This document shows, in pieces, positions 9,855 to 20,660 of a DNA stretch of 64,000 bases. Position 1 is the stretch's first letter; every line of letters starts with the position of its first letter. The position numbers and the translations under genes are program-made. The stretch is from positions 3,906,001 through 3,970,000 of the forward strand of contig NZ_OZ257126.1 in the NCBI RefSeq assembly GCF_965278975.1, in the 5' to 3' direction. Below the pieces are notes generated by a model. It had not been told where the DNA came from. It saw only the letters and a list, made by a program, of their open reading frames with translations, and did no database searches. Source of the stretch: Ferrovibrio sp965278975. Lineage in GTDB: Bacteria; Pseudomonadota; Alphaproteobacteria; Ferrovibrionales; Ferrovibrionaceae.

Positions 9855-11147
9855 ATGTCCGCCACCAAGCCTGCCGTCACCCATGCCGGTTTCTTCGAGC
9901 GCAGCCTGGAGCAGTCCGATCCGGCGCTGTTCAAGGCGATCACCGAGGAACTCGGCCGCCAGCGCGAGCAGATCGAACTGATCGCGTCGGAAAACATCGT
10001 CAGCCGCGCCGTGCTGGAAGCCCAGGGCTCGGTGATGACTAACAAGTATGCCGAAGGCTATCCTGGCCGCCGCTATTACAATGGCTGCGAGTTCGTCGAT
10101 ATCGCCGAGGAACTGGCCATCGAGCGCGCCAAGAAGCTGTTCAATTGCGGCTTCGCCAATGTGCAGCCCCATTCCGGCGCCCAGGCCAACCAGGCGGTGT
10201 TCATGGCCTGCCTGAAGCCGGGCGACACCTTCATGGGCCTGGATCTTGCCGCCGGCGGCCATCTCACCCATGGCTCGCCCGCCAACCAGTCGGGCAAGTG
10301 GTTCAACGTGGTGAGCTACACCGTCGGTGCGGACGATCATCTGATCAACATGGATGAAGTCGCCAAGCTGGCCGAACAGCATAAGCCGAAGCTGATCATC
10401 GCCGGCGGCTCGGCCTATCCGCGCTTCTGGGATTTCGCCCGTTTCCGTGCCATTGCCGACAGCATCGGCGCCATCTTCATGGTCGACATGGCGCATTTCG
10501 CCGGTCTGGTGGCGGGCGGCGTGCATGCCAGCCCGTTCCCGCATGCCCATATCGCCACCACCACTACGCACAAGACCCTGCGCGGCCCGCGCGGCGGCAT
10601 GGTGCTGACCAATGACGAGGCGCTGGCCAAGAAGATCAATTCGGCGGTGTTCCCCGGCCTGCAGGGCGGCCCGCTGATGCATGTGATCGCCGCCAAGGCG
10701 GTGGCCTTTGGTGAAGCCCTGACGCCGGAATTCCGTGCCTATGCCGCTGCCGTGGTGGAGAATGCCAAGGCGATGGCCGGCGCGCTGATGGAGCGCGGCT
10801 ACAATCTCACCTCGGGCGGCACCGACAACCACCTGATGCTGGTGGACCTGCGCTCCAAGGGCCTGAAGGGCAATGTGGTGGTGGAGGCGCTGGAACGCGC
10901 CCGCATCACCGCCAACAAGAATGGCGTGCCGTTCGATCCGGAAAAGCCGATGGTGACGTCCGGCGTACGCGTCGGCAGCCCGGCCGGCACCACGCGCGGC
11001 TTTGGCGCCGCCGAGTTCCGCCAGATCGGCCAGTTGATGGCTGATGTGATGGATGGCCTGGTGGCCAAGACCAACGATAACAGCGCCGTCGAGCGCGCGG
11101 TGGCCGAGAAGGTGGTGGCGCTCTGCCACCGCTTCCCGATCTACTAA
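9855..11147 (+). CDS. glyA: Serine hydroxymethyltransferase
   Basis: PLP enzyme that converts serine and tetrahydrofolate to glycine and methylene-tetrahydrofolate. The 430-residue protein has the SHMT landmarks: IELIASENIVS, TNKYAEGYPGRRYYNGCE, VQPHSGAQANQAVF, and the PLP lysine at about residue 240 in TTTHKTLRGPRGG. The ATG at 9855 is preceded by AAGGAG at 9841-9846, which overlaps the rpiB stop; the frame is open a little further upstream but lacks such a site. No glycine or folate riboswitch was seen. Confidence 0.96.
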   Translation: MSATKPAVTHAGFFERSLEQSDPALFKAITEELGRQREQIELIASENIVSRAVLEAQGSVMTNKYAEGYPGRRYYNGCEFVDIAEELAIERAKKLFNCGFANVQPHSGAQANQAVFMACLKPGDTFMGLDLAAGGHLTHGSPANQSGKWFNVVSYTVGADDHLINMDEVAKLAEQHKPKLIIAGGSAYPRFWDFARFRAIADSIGAIFMVDMAHFAGLVAGGVHASPFPHAHIATTTTHKTLRGPRGGMVLTNDEALAKKINSAVFPGLQGGPLMHVIAAKAVAFGEALTPEFRAYAAAVVENAKAMAGALMERGYNLTSGGTDNHLMLVDLRSKGLKGNVVVEALERARITANKNGVPFDPEKPMVTSGVRVGSPAGTTRGFGAAEFRQIGQLMADVMDGLVAKTNDNSAVERAVAEKVVALCHRFPIY

Positions 11148-11174
11148 AAGCACAGGGCAGGGGAGAAGCGTTTC

Positions 11175-11645
11175 ATGCGGTGTCCGTTCTGCGGCAATGA
11201 CGATACCCAGGTGAAGGATTCGCGGCCGACCGAGGATAACTCGTCGATCCGCCGGCGCCGCTTCTGCCCCAATTGCGCCGCGCGCTTCACCACGTTTGAA
11301 CGCATTCAGTTGCGCGAGCTGACCGTGGTGAAGAAGAACGGCCTCAAGGTGCCGTTCGACCGCGACAAGCTGGCGCGTTCGATTCAGATCGCGACGCGCA
11401 AGCGCCCGGTGGACCCCGAGCGTATCGAACGCCTGATCAACGGCATCGTCCGCCGCCTGGAAAGCATGGGTGAGAGCGAGATTGCTTCCGATCAGATCGG
11501 CGGCCTGGTGATGGATGGTCTCGCGGCGCTCGACAAGGTCGCCTATGTGCGTTTCGCCTCGGTCTACCGCAATTTCCGCGAAGCCAAGGATTTCGAGGAT
11601 TTCATCGGCTCGCTGAGCGGCGCCGGCAATCACGACGATGACTGA
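11175..11645 (+). CDS. nrdR: Transcriptional repressor NrdR
   Basis: Represses ribonucleotide reductase genes in response to ATP/dATP. The 156-residue protein has an N-terminal zinc ribbon (Cys3, Cys6, Cys31, Cys34), the linker RRRRFCPNC, and then an ATP-cone domain from RELTVVKKNGLKVPFDRDK. The length is standard. It sits between glyA and ribD, with gaps of 27 and 12 bases. This position upstream of ribD is conserved in many proteobacteria. No NrdR-box was identified by eye in this window. Confidence 0.96.
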   Translation: MRCPFCGNDDTQVKDSRPTEDNSSIRRRRFCPNCAARFTTFERIQLRELTVVKKNGLKVPFDRDKLARSIQIATRKRPVDPERIERLINGIVRRLESMGESEIASDQIGGLVMDGLAALDKVAYVRFASVYRNFREAKDFEDFIGSLSGAGNHDDD

Positions 11646-11657
11646 CAGGACCGGACA

Positions 11658-12776
11658 ATGACAGATAGGGCCGCCGCCGCCCGCGATGAACGCTGGATGC
11701 GTCTCGCGCTCGGGCTGGCGGCGCGCGGTTTGGGCAACACCTGGCCCAATCCTGCTGTCGGCTGCGTGCTGATCAAGGACGGCCATGTGGTTGGCCGTGG
11801 CTTCACTCAAGTTGGCGGTCGGCCCCATGCCGAAACCGTTGCACTCTCGCAGGCCGGTGATGCCGCGCGCGGTGCCACCGCCTATGTCACCCTGGAACCC
11901 TGCAGCCACCATGGCCGCACGCCGCCCTGCGCCGAGGCGCTGATCCAGGCCGGCATTGCCCGCTGCGTGGTGGCACTGGAAGATCCCGATCCACGGGTCT
12001 CGGGCCAGGGCCTGGAGAAGTTGCGCGAGGCCGGTATTGCCGTCGAGCTTGGCCTGCTTGGCGATGAAGCCGCCGAATTGAACAGCGGCTTCCTGCTGCG
12101 GGTGACGCAGAACCGTCCCCTGGTGACGTTGAAACTCGCCACCAGCCTGGATGGCCGCATCGCCACTCATACGCGCGACAGCAAATGGATCACTGATCCG
12201 GTCTCGCGCCAGCGCGCCCATCTGCTGCGCGCCCAGCATGATGCGATCATGGTCGGTTCCAACACGGCCTTGCAGGATGATCCGGAACTGACCTGCCGGC
12301 TGCCCGGCCTGCCCAAAAGGCCCAATCCGCGCGTGGTGCTGGATGGCCGCCTGCGGTTGCCGCTCACCGCCAGACTGGTCGCCACCGCCCGGCAGCACCC
12401 GACCTGGATCGTCTGCCGCGAGGATGCCGATGCCACCCGGCGCGAGGCCTTTGCCGCCTGCGGCGTCGAGGTGATTGCCGTGCCGCCGGCCGAGAACGGG
12501 CTGCCTGATATCCGCCAGGCACTGGAAGCCCTGGCCGAGCGCGGCATTACCCGGCTGCTGGTGGAAGGCGGGGGCCAGCTGGCCGCCAGCCTGATCCGCA
12601 CCGACCTGGCCGACCGGCTGATGTTTTTCCGCGCCCCGGCGGTGATTGGCGGCGACGGCCTGGCCTCAATTGCGGCTTTCGGGGTCGATACCGTAGCGGA
12701 AGCCCCCCGCTGGCGCCGGCTCAGGGCCGATATTTTGGCCGATGACCTGCTGGAAACCTTCGCCCGCCCGCTCTAG
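11658..12776 (+). CDS. ribD: Bifunctional riboflavin deaminase/reductase RibD
   Basis: Second and third steps of riboflavin synthesis: deamination of the pyrimidine and NADPH-dependent reduction of the ribosyl side chain. In this 372-residue protein the N-terminal deaminase domain carries the zinc site (His58, Glu60 in RPHAET; Cys82 and Cys91 in EPCSHHGRTPPC). The C-terminal reductase domain begins near residue 150 (VTLKLATSLDGRIAT) and includes GSNTALQDDPELTCR and LLVEGGGQLAASL. Both halves look intact. It starts the compact rib cluster; ribE follows after 10 bases. Confidence 0.95.
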   Translation: MTDRAAAARDERWMRLALGLAARGLGNTWPNPAVGCVLIKDGHVVGRGFTQVGGRPHAETVALSQAGDAARGATAYVTLEPCSHHGRTPPCAEALIQAGIARCVVALEDPDPRVSGQGLEKLREAGIAVELGLLGDEAAELNSGFLLRVTQNRPLVTLKLATSLDGRIATHTRDSKWITDPVSRQRAHLLRAQHDAIMVGSNTALQDDPELTCRLPGLPKRPNPRVVLDGRLRLPLTARLVATARQHPTWIVCREDADATRREAFAACGVEVIAVPPAENGLPDIRQALEALAERGITRLLVEGGGQLAASLIRTDLADRLMFFRAPAVIGGDGLASIAAFGVDTVAEAPRWRRLRADILADDLLETFARPL

Positions 12777-12786
12777 AACTAGGCCC

Positions 12787-13380
12787 ATGTTTACCGGCAT
12801 CGTCACCGACATCGGCACCATCACCGCTCGCGAGCAGCGCGGCGATACCCGTTTCCGCATCCGCACCGCGTATGACACCGCGACAATTGCCATCGGCGCC
12901 TCCATCGCCTGTTCCGGCGTCTGCCTCACCGTGGTGCAGACCGGGGCCGACTGGTTCGCCGTCGATGTTTCGGCGGAGACACTCTCGCGCAGCAACCTGA
13001 GTGGCTGGGGCGAGGGCAGCAAGGTCAACCTGGAACGCTCGCTGCGGGTCGGAGACGAACTCGGCGGTCATATCGTCTCGGGCCATGTCGATGCCCTGGC
13101 CGAGGTGGTGGAAGCAAAGCCCGAGGGCGACAGCCTGCGCCTGACCTTCCGCGTGCCGGCTTCGCTGGCAGGCTTCGTCGCCGAGAAGGGCTCGGTGGCG
13201 CTGGATGGCGTGTCGCTGACGGTCAATGCCGTGGATGCCGACCGCTTCGGCATCAACCTGATTCCGCATACCCAGGCGGTGACCACCCTGGGCGGCCTGA
13301 AACAAGGCTCAAAAGTGAATTTCGAAGTCGATACCTTGGCCCGCTATGTGGCGCGGCTGCGTGATTGGGTGAAGCCGTGA
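12787..13380 (+). CDS. ribE: Riboflavin synthase, alpha chain
   Basis: Dismutates two 6,7-dimethyl-8-ribityllumazine molecules to riboflavin. The 197-residue protein starts MFTGIV, invariant in this family, which sets the start. Two tandem lumazine-binding barrels are visible: the first with SIACSGVCLTVV and the second with GSVALDGVSLTVN. GGHIVSGHVD links them. The C-terminal helix is EVDTLARYVARL. The stop overlaps the next gene (GTGA), so it is coupled to ribBX. Confidence 0.95.
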   Translation: MFTGIVTDIGTITAREQRGDTRFRIRTAYDTATIAIGASIACSGVCLTVVQTGADWFAVDVSAETLSRSNLSGWGEGSKVNLERSLRVGDELGGHIVSGHVDALAEVVEAKPEGDSLRLTFRVPASLAGFVAEKGSVALDGVSLTVNAVDADRFGINLIPHTQAVTTLGGLKQGSKVNFEVDTLARYVARLRDWVKP

Positions 13381-14513
13381 GCGATGATCTGTCAGAACTG
13401 AAGCGTTACCTCGCCAATTCCGAAGAGATCATCGCCGAGGCGCGGCGTGGCCGCATGGTGATCCTGGTAGACGAGGAAGATCGCGAGAACGAGGGCGACC
13501 TCTATATCCCGGCGGCGAAATGCGATGCCGACGCGATCAACTTCATGGCCCGTTTCGGCCGTGGCCTGATCTGCCTGTCGCTGACCCGCCAGCGTTGCGA
13601 GCATCTCAAGCTGCCGCTGATGGCGCAGAACAACGCCTCGCGCCATGGCACCGCCTTCACCGTCTCGATCGAGGCGCGCGAAGGCGTCACCACCGGCATT
13701 TCCGCCGCTGACCGTGCCCGCACCATCGAGGTTGCCATCGACCCGGCCAGCCATGCCGCCAGCCTGGCGACGCCCGGCCATATCTTTCCGCTGATGGCGC
13801 GCGACGGCGGCACCCTGGTGCGTGCCGGCCATACCGAAGCGGCGGTGGACATTGCCCGGCTTGCCGGTCTCGATCCGTCCGGCGTGATCTGCGAGATCAT
13901 GAATGACGACGGCACCATGGCCCGGCTGCCGGACCTGGTGAAGTTCGCGCAATTCCATAACCTCAAGATCGGCACCATTGCCGACCTGATCGCCTATCGC
14001 CGCCGCCATGACAATCTGGTGCAGCGGGTGGCCGAGGGCGCCATCGACAGCGTCTGGGGCGGCGAATTCAAGATGTTGGTCTACCGCAATACGGTGGAAT
14101 ATGCCGAGCATATCGCCCTGGTAAAGGGCGACGTGTCCTCCGGTGGGCCGGTGATGGTGCGTATGCACGCGATGAATGTGCTGGGCGATCTGCTGGGCGA
14201 CCATGGCGCCCGTGCCGGTGTGCTGCATGAGGCGATGCGGATGGTCAGCGAAGCCGGCCGCGGTGTGGTAGTGCTGCTGCGCGAGCCACGCCCCACCGCC
14301 TTGTCCGACACGCTGCGGCGCAAAATGGGCGAGCCGGTTGAAAACCCCGGCCAACTCCGGGATTATGGCATCGGCGCGCAGATCCTGCTTGATCTTGGGG
14401 TCAAGGAGATGATCCTGCTCTCCAACGTACAGAGAACCATCGTCGGCCTGGAAGGCTATGGCCTGACGGTGGCGGAAACGCGGCCTGTCGCGGCGCGCAA
14501 GGGGGAGATTTGA
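13377..14513 (+). CDS. ribBX: DHBP synthase fused to a degenerate GTP cyclohydrolase II domain (RibBX)
   Basis: The N-terminal domain (about residues 1-205) is 3,4-dihydroxy-2-butanone 4-phosphate synthase, making the four-carbon unit of riboflavin from ribulose 5-phosphate; its catalytic loop VDEEDRENEGD and GHTEAAVDIARLAGL are intact. The C-terminal domain (about 210-378) has the GTP cyclohydrolase II fold but no cysteine after residue 172, so the three zinc-binding cysteines of RibA are missing; the expected HECLTGD-type motif reads MHAMNVLGD. This matches the RibBX variant of proteobacteria, which cannot replace RibA. The chosen GTG at 13377 overlaps the ribE stop; a TTG at 13365 is possible. 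Length is 378 residues. Confidence 0.9.
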   Translation: MSDDLSELKRYLANSEEIIAEARRGRMVILVDEEDRENEGDLYIPAAKCDADAINFMARFGRGLICLSLTRQRCEHLKLPLMAQNNASRHGTAFTVSIEAREGVTTGISAADRARTIEVAIDPASHAASLATPGHIFPLMARDGGTLVRAGHTEAAVDIARLAGLDPSGVICEIMNDDGTMARLPDLVKFAQFHNLKIGTIADLIAYRRRHDNLVQRVAEGAIDSVWGGEFKMLVYRNTVEYAEHIALVKGDVSSGGPVMVRMHAMNVLGDLLGDHGARAGVLHEAMRMVSEAGRGVVVLLREPRPTALSDTLRRKMGEPVENPGQLRDYGIGAQILLDLGVKEMILLSNVQRTIVGLEGYGLTVAETRPVAARKGEI

Positions 14514-14516
14514 GCC

Positions 14517-15059
14517 ATGGTTTCGCGCAAGCCGAAAGCGGGCAAGAAGAAGCCTGCCACCAAGATCAAGAAATTCGCCACCTCGAAGTCGCAGGTGATG
14601 GGCAGCCTGTCGCTGGATATCCGCAAGCCGCGCGTGCTGATCATCGAGGCGCGCTTCTACGAGGATATCTCGGATGCGCTGTTCGAGGGCGCCCGCGCCG
14701 CCATCGAGGCGTCAGATTTCCATTATGACCGCATCGACGTGCCGGGCGCGCTGGAAATCCCGGCGGCGATCCGCTTCGCCATGAACCGCAAGGGCGACAT
14801 GGCCTATGACGGCTTCGTTGCACTCGGCTGCGTCATCCGTGGCGAAACCTCGCATTACGATATCGTCTCGAATGAAAGCGCCCGCGCGCTGCAGGATCTG
14901 GCGGTGAACCATCAGGCCGCCATCGGCAACGGCATCATCACCGTTGAAAACGAAGAGCAGGCCTGGGAGCGCGCCCGCCCGGACAAGCTCGACAAGGGCG
15001 GTGGAGCAGCCCTTGCCTGTGTTGCCATGATCGGGCTGAAGCAGCTTTTCGCATCATGA
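14517..15059 (+). CDS. ribH: 6,7-dimethyl-8-ribityllumazine synthase
   Basis: Condenses the pyrimidine and four-carbon precursors to lumazine. The 180-residue protein has about 38 extra N-terminal residues, rich in lysine (MVSRKPKAGKKKPATKIKK), before the core (RKPRVLIIEARFYEDISDAL). Catalytic and substrate regions are present: VPGALEIPAAI, ALGCVIRGETSHYDIV with the catalytic histidine, and GIITVENEEQAWERA. The start is four bases after the ribBX stop. A shorter start is not obvious, so the basic tail is probably real; its role is unknown. Confidence 0.94.
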   Translation: MVSRKPKAGKKKPATKIKKFATSKSQVMGSLSLDIRKPRVLIIEARFYEDISDALFEGARAAIEASDFHYDRIDVPGALEIPAAIRFAMNRKGDMAYDGFVALGCVIRGETSHYDIVSNESARALQDLAVNHQAAIGNGIITVENEEQAWERARPDKLDKGGGAALACVAMIGLKQLFAS

Positions 15060-15559
15060 GCAAACCCGTGCAGGGCGAGGACGTGGTGCCCAAGGGCCCG
15101 CGTCCGGCAGGACGCCGTTCCGTCGCCCGTCTTTTCGCCGTTCAGGCGCTTTATGAAATCGAGTTTTCCGGCAAGCCCGCTGAAGGCGTGATCCAGGATT
15201 TCCGCGAGGCCCGGCTGGGTCAGGAGATCGAGGGCGAGCAGTTCCGCCAGGCCGATCCGGACTGGTTCGGCGAAGTGGTGCGCGGCACGGTGAAGCGCCA
15301 GGCCGAAATCGACGAACAGATCAAGGCGGCGATCCCGCGCGCCGATGCGCTGGAGCGGCTGGAAGCCGTGCTGCGCCTGGCGATCCGTGCCGCCTGCTTC
15401 GAGTTGCTGGCGCGGATCGATGTGCCGGCCGGCACCATCATTGATGAATATCTCGGTGTCGTGCGCGCCTTCTTCAGCCCGCGCGAAATCAAGCTGGCGA
15501 ATGGCGTGCTGGACGGCCTGGCGCGCCGCCTGCGCCCGAACGAATTCACGCCGCGCTGA
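15056..15559 (+). CDS. nusB: Transcription antitermination factor NusB
   Basis: Binds boxA RNA with ribosomal protein S10 in rRNA antitermination complexes. The 167-residue helical protein shows the family pattern: RRSVARLFAVQALYEIEFSG near residue 20, LERLEAVLRLAIRAACFELL, and VPAGTIIDEYLGVVRAFF, ending KLANGVLDGLARRLR. The first 20 residues are a short extension. It overlaps ribH by four bases (ATGA). The ribH-nusB-thiL order is standard in proteobacteria. Confidence 0.95.
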   Translation: MSKPVQGEDVVPKGPRPAGRRSVARLFAVQALYEIEFSGKPAEGVIQDFREARLGQEIEGEQFRQADPDWFGEVVRGTVKRQAEIDEQIKAAIPRADALERLEAVLRLAIRAACFELLARIDVPAGTIIDEYLGVVRAFFSPREIKLANGVLDGLARRLRPNEFTPR

Positions 15560-15574
15560 CCGGGGACGGCTGCC

Positions 15575-16555
15575 ATGCCGCTCGGGGAATTCGAACTGAT
15601 CGAGCAATATCTGGCGCCGCTGAGCGCCGGGCTGCCGGGCGCCTTCGGACTCAAGGACGATGCCGCCTGCCTCAGTATTCCGGCAGGCCAGGAATTGGTG
15701 CTGACCAGCGATGCCTTTGTCAGCGGCGTGCATTTCCTTGACAGCGACGGACCGGAGCGCATCGCGCGCAAGCTCTTGCGTGTCAACCTCTCCGATCTCG
15801 CCGCCAAGGGCGCCAAGCCATACGCTTATCAGCTTGGCCTCGGCCTGCCGCAGGCGCCGGAGCCGGCCTGGATCGCGGCTTTCGCGGCCGGCCTCGCCGC
15901 CGATCAGGCGGCGTTCGGCATTCATCTGTCCGGCGGCGACACGGTGAAGTCTCCCGGCGGCATGGTGTTGAACATCACTGCGCTGGGCCTGGTGCCGGCG
16001 GGCGGCATGATCCGCCGTGGCGGCGCCAGGGCAGGGGATGCGCTGTTCGTCACCGGCAGCATCGGCGATGCCTGGCTTGGCCTTGAAGCCAAGCTCGGAC
16101 GTCTGGCGCTGACCGGCCAGGCGGCACGCCATTGCGATCTGCGCCTGCATCTGCCGGAGCCGCGCCTGGGCTTTGGCCGTGGCCTGCGTGGCCTGGCCCA
16201 TGCCGCCATGGATGTCTCGGACGGTCTGCTGCAGGATGCGGGACATTTGAGCCGCACCGCCGGCTTAGGCGTCGAGATCATGGCGGCCAGTGTGCCACTA
16301 TCTGAAACCGGACGCGCGTTGCCGGACTTGCTGCCCAACCTGCTGGCGGGTGGCGATGATTATGAAATCCTGTTTGCCGCCCCGCCGGAAATGGCTTCAG
16401 CCATCCAGGCACTCGGCGAAGCCACCGCCACGCCGGTCAGCCATATCGGCAGGATGGTGCCGGAACCCGGCCTGCGGCTATTGGATGCGGCAGGCCAGCC
16501 CCTGGTCATCCAGGCTGGGCCGGGGCCTGGCCTGGGCGGCTATCAACATTTCTGA
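15575..16555 (+). CDS. thiL: Thiamine-monophosphate kinase
   Basis: Last step of thiamine diphosphate synthesis, phosphorylating thiamine monophosphate with ATP. The 326-residue protein has the PurM-like fold: GEFELIEQYLAP at the start, FGLKDDAACL (Mg-ATP aspartates), LTSDAFVSGVHF, RVNLSDLAAKGAKP, GGDTVKSPG, and DVSDGLLQDAGH. It lies 15 bases after nusB. No other thiamine gene or TPP riboswitch is nearby. Confidence 0.94.
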   Translation: MPLGEFELIEQYLAPLSAGLPGAFGLKDDAACLSIPAGQELVLTSDAFVSGVHFLDSDGPERIARKLLRVNLSDLAAKGAKPYAYQLGLGLPQAPEPAWIAAFAAGLAADQAAFGIHLSGGDTVKSPGGMVLNITALGLVPAGGMIRRGGARAGDALFVTGSIGDAWLGLEAKLGRLALTGQAARHCDLRLHLPEPRLGFGRGLRGLAHAAMDVSDGLLQDAGHLSRTAGLGVEIMAASVPLSETGRALPDLLPNLLAGGDDYEILFAAPPEMASAIQALGEATATPVSHIGRMVPEPGLRLLDAAGQPLVIQAGPGPGLGGYQHF

Positions 16556-16594
16556 ACTGGGGTTAGAGTCGGGTCTTAAGGACTCGAGGCTGCC

Positions 16595-17053
16595 GTGAAC
16601 AAGATGGTGCTCATCATCGTCGCTGTTGTGGTGCTGCTGGCGCTCGGCGGCGGCGGCGCGGCGGCGTATTTCCTGGTCTTCGCCAAGAAGCCTGCCGAGG
16701 TTGTGGAGGAAGCCCCACCGCCGGCGCCGGTGAAACGCCCGGCCTTCATCCCGCTTGATCCGTTCTCGGTCTGGGTCGAGCCGGAAGGGCAGAAGCCGCG
16801 CGAAGTGATCGTGATCTTCCATCTTGAGGCGCCGCCGGACAACGTGCCGGAGATCAATGCCAAGATGCATCTGCTGCGCGACCGTTATATCCGCGAATTG
16901 ATGAAGCTGGACCCGGTGAAGGTGCCGATCCGGTTCGAGGCCAAGGACCTCGTCCAGCTCAAGAACATACTGCGCCAGCCGACCGAGGATGTGATGGGTA
17001 AGGGCGTGGTGACGCAGGTATTGTTGCTCAATGTCATCTCGCCGCTGAAGTAG
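16595..17053 (+). CDS. Single-pass membrane protein, FliL-like
   Basis: A 152-residue protein with an N-terminal transmembrane segment (residues about 4-28), a proline-rich linker (EEAPPPAPVKRP), and a soluble domain beginning AFIPLDPFSVWVEPEGQ. That layout (short tail, one helix, Pro-rich linker, domain with an FIPLDPF-type start and a C-terminal VTQVLLLNVIS strand) recalls FliL, which binds the flagellar motor, but no flagellar gene is near. It may be a FliL-like protein with another partner. The start is GTG at 16595; ATG at 16604 is an alternative. A near copy of the last 21 bases recurs just after the stop. Confidence 0.65.
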   Translation: MNKMVLIIVAVVVLLALGGGGAAAYFLVFAKKPAEVVEEAPPPAPVKRPAFIPLDPFSVWVEPEGQKPREVIVIFHLEAPPDNVPEINAKMHLLRDRYIRELMKLDPVKVPIRFEAKDLVQLKNILRQPTEDVMGKGVVTQVLLLNVISPLK

Positions 17054-17090
17054 CGGCGGTAAGTCTGGGGTCATCTCGCCGCTGAAATAG
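17033..17090 (+). repeat. Short tandem duplication of a gene 3' end
   Basis: Bases 17033-17053, which encode the last residues and TAG stop of the FliL-like protein, recur at 17070-17090 with 20 of 21 identical bases, an offset of 37. The second copy is not in frame with any gene. It looks like a recent local slippage or duplication. Confidence 0.75.
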
Positions 17091-17108
17091 TGGCAGTTTA
17101 GTCAGGAT

Positions 17109-18317
17109 ATGTCCGTGAGTGTTTCCCATTTGGCCGAAGCGGCCGCGAAGCGCAATGTATTCCTGCTGGCGGCCTGCATGGCGCTCGGCAATTCCGCCAA
17201 CATGCTGCAGGTGACGCTGGGCGGTCTGGTTGGCCATATCCTGGTGGATGACAAGGCCTATGCCACACTGCCGGTGACTTTCGTGGTTGCCGGCACGGCA
17301 TTGTCGACGATACCGGCTTCGATGCTGATGAACCGCGTCGGGCGCAAGCCTGGCTTCGTGCTTGGCTGCCTGCTGGCCGGCGGCGGCTCGTTGCTGGCCG
17401 CCCTTGGCGTCTATCTCGGCCTGTTCTGGCTGTTCTGCGCCGGCGCCTTTGTATTCGGCACATCCAATGCCTTCACGCAGCTCTATCGCTTCGCCGCTGC
17501 CGATATTTCGCCGCCCAGCTTCAAGAGCCGGGCGATTTCCTGGGTCATGGTTGGCGGCCTCTGCGCTGCGTTCCTTGGCCCGGAAGTAGCCAAATACACC
17601 CGCGAGATGCTGTCGCCGCATCTTTTCCTGGCCTCCTATATCGCCGCCGCCATATTGGCCACCCTGGTGCTGGGCGTGCTCGTCTTCGTGCGATTGCCGA
17701 ACCCGACCGTGGCGGAAATGACCGAGAAGGGCAGGCCGCTGGCCGAGATCGTGCGCCAGCCCAGTTTCATCGTCGCTGCCATGGCCGGCATGTTTGCCTA
17801 TGGCGTGATGAATCTGATGATGACCGCCACGCCGCTGGCGATGCAGATCTGCGCGCATCCTTTCGCTGACGCCGCCACGGTGATCCAGTGGCACGTCTTC
17901 GGCATGTTCTTCCCCAGTTTCTTCACCGGCAACCTGATTGCCCGCTATGGCACGTTGCGCATCATCCTGATCGGCGCGGCACTCAACATCATCTGCATGG
18001 CCGTCGCGCTTTCGGGCCAGGAGGTGATGAATTTCCAGCTTGCCCTGGCCTTGCTCGGGGTGGGGTGGAACTTCATGTATATCGGTGCCACCTCGCTGCT
18101 CACCGAGGTCTACCGGCCCTCGGAACGGGCCAAGACCCAGGCGCTGAACGACTTCCTGGTTTTCGGCACCGTTGCCCTGGCTTCGCTCGGCTCGGGTAAG
18201 CTGTTGTATTTTTACGGCTGGAACTCGGTTTCCATGGCCTCGCTGCCGTTCATCCTGATGGCCGCCCTGGCCGTGGTCTGGCTCATGCTGGTGCGCCGCC
18301 ACGCTGCCCGTTTATAA
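17109..18317 (+). CDS. MFS transporter
   Basis: A 402-residue major facilitator with about twelve hydrophobic segments. The loop after the second helix (SMLMNRVGRKPGF) is the family-wide motif A, and the second half repeats it weakly as NLIARYGTLRI. The LTEVYRPSERAKTQALNDF segment is seen in a subfamily of uncharacterised proteobacterial MFS proteins. No substrate can be read from sequence, and the neighbours (FliL-like gene, hppA) do not point to one. The ATG at 17109 is the first good start; the N-terminus is cytoplasmic. Confidence 0.85.
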   Translation: MSVSVSHLAEAAAKRNVFLLAACMALGNSANMLQVTLGGLVGHILVDDKAYATLPVTFVVAGTALSTIPASMLMNRVGRKPGFVLGCLLAGGGSLLAALGVYLGLFWLFCAGAFVFGTSNAFTQLYRFAAADISPPSFKSRAISWVMVGGLCAAFLGPEVAKYTREMLSPHLFLASYIAAAILATLVLGVLVFVRLPNPTVAEMTEKGRPLAEIVRQPSFIVAAMAGMFAYGVMNLMMTATPLAMQICAHPFADAATVIQWHVFGMFFPSFFTGNLIARYGTLRIILIGAALNIICMAVALSGQEVMNFQLALALLGVGWNFMYIGATSLLTEVYRPSERAKTQALNDFLVFGTVALASLGSGKLLYFYGWNSVSMASLPFILMAALAVVWLMLVRRHAARL

Positions 18318-18519
18318 GGCTAAGCCCCTAGAATTCCGGCAAAACTAGCCAAACGCTTGTTATTGCGCGCCTAGGCGGTTTCTGGCATCGTCGCCCGCGC
18401 AATAGCCCTGGCGGTATGAGTCGGGGCGGGGGCATCCTGCCTGCCTGGAAGCGCCATCGGCGCACCGGACAGGATCAGGAGGAAACGTTTCTAGGGCAAT
18501 ATTTGAGGGGAATCCCGCC

Positions 18520-20604
<2,085 letters not shown>

Positions 20605-20627
20605 GCCGAAGCGAAAGCCTCAGATCG

Positions 20628-20660
20628 AAGGGCCGGGAGCAATCCCGGCCCTTCTTTTTT
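20628..20660 (+). terminator. Intrinsic terminator after hppA
   Basis: A perfect 11-bp stem (20628-20638 with 20643-20653) with a GCAA loop is followed by CTTTTTT. It lies 24 bases after the hppA stop. Confidence 0.92.

Noticed and set aside
9786..12398. Very long open frame on the minus strand (about 870 codons)
   Set aside because: It lies antisense to glyA, nrdR and ribD, which are certain genes; the peptide is His/Ala/Gly-rich with no known motif. Long antisense frames are common in high-GC DNA.
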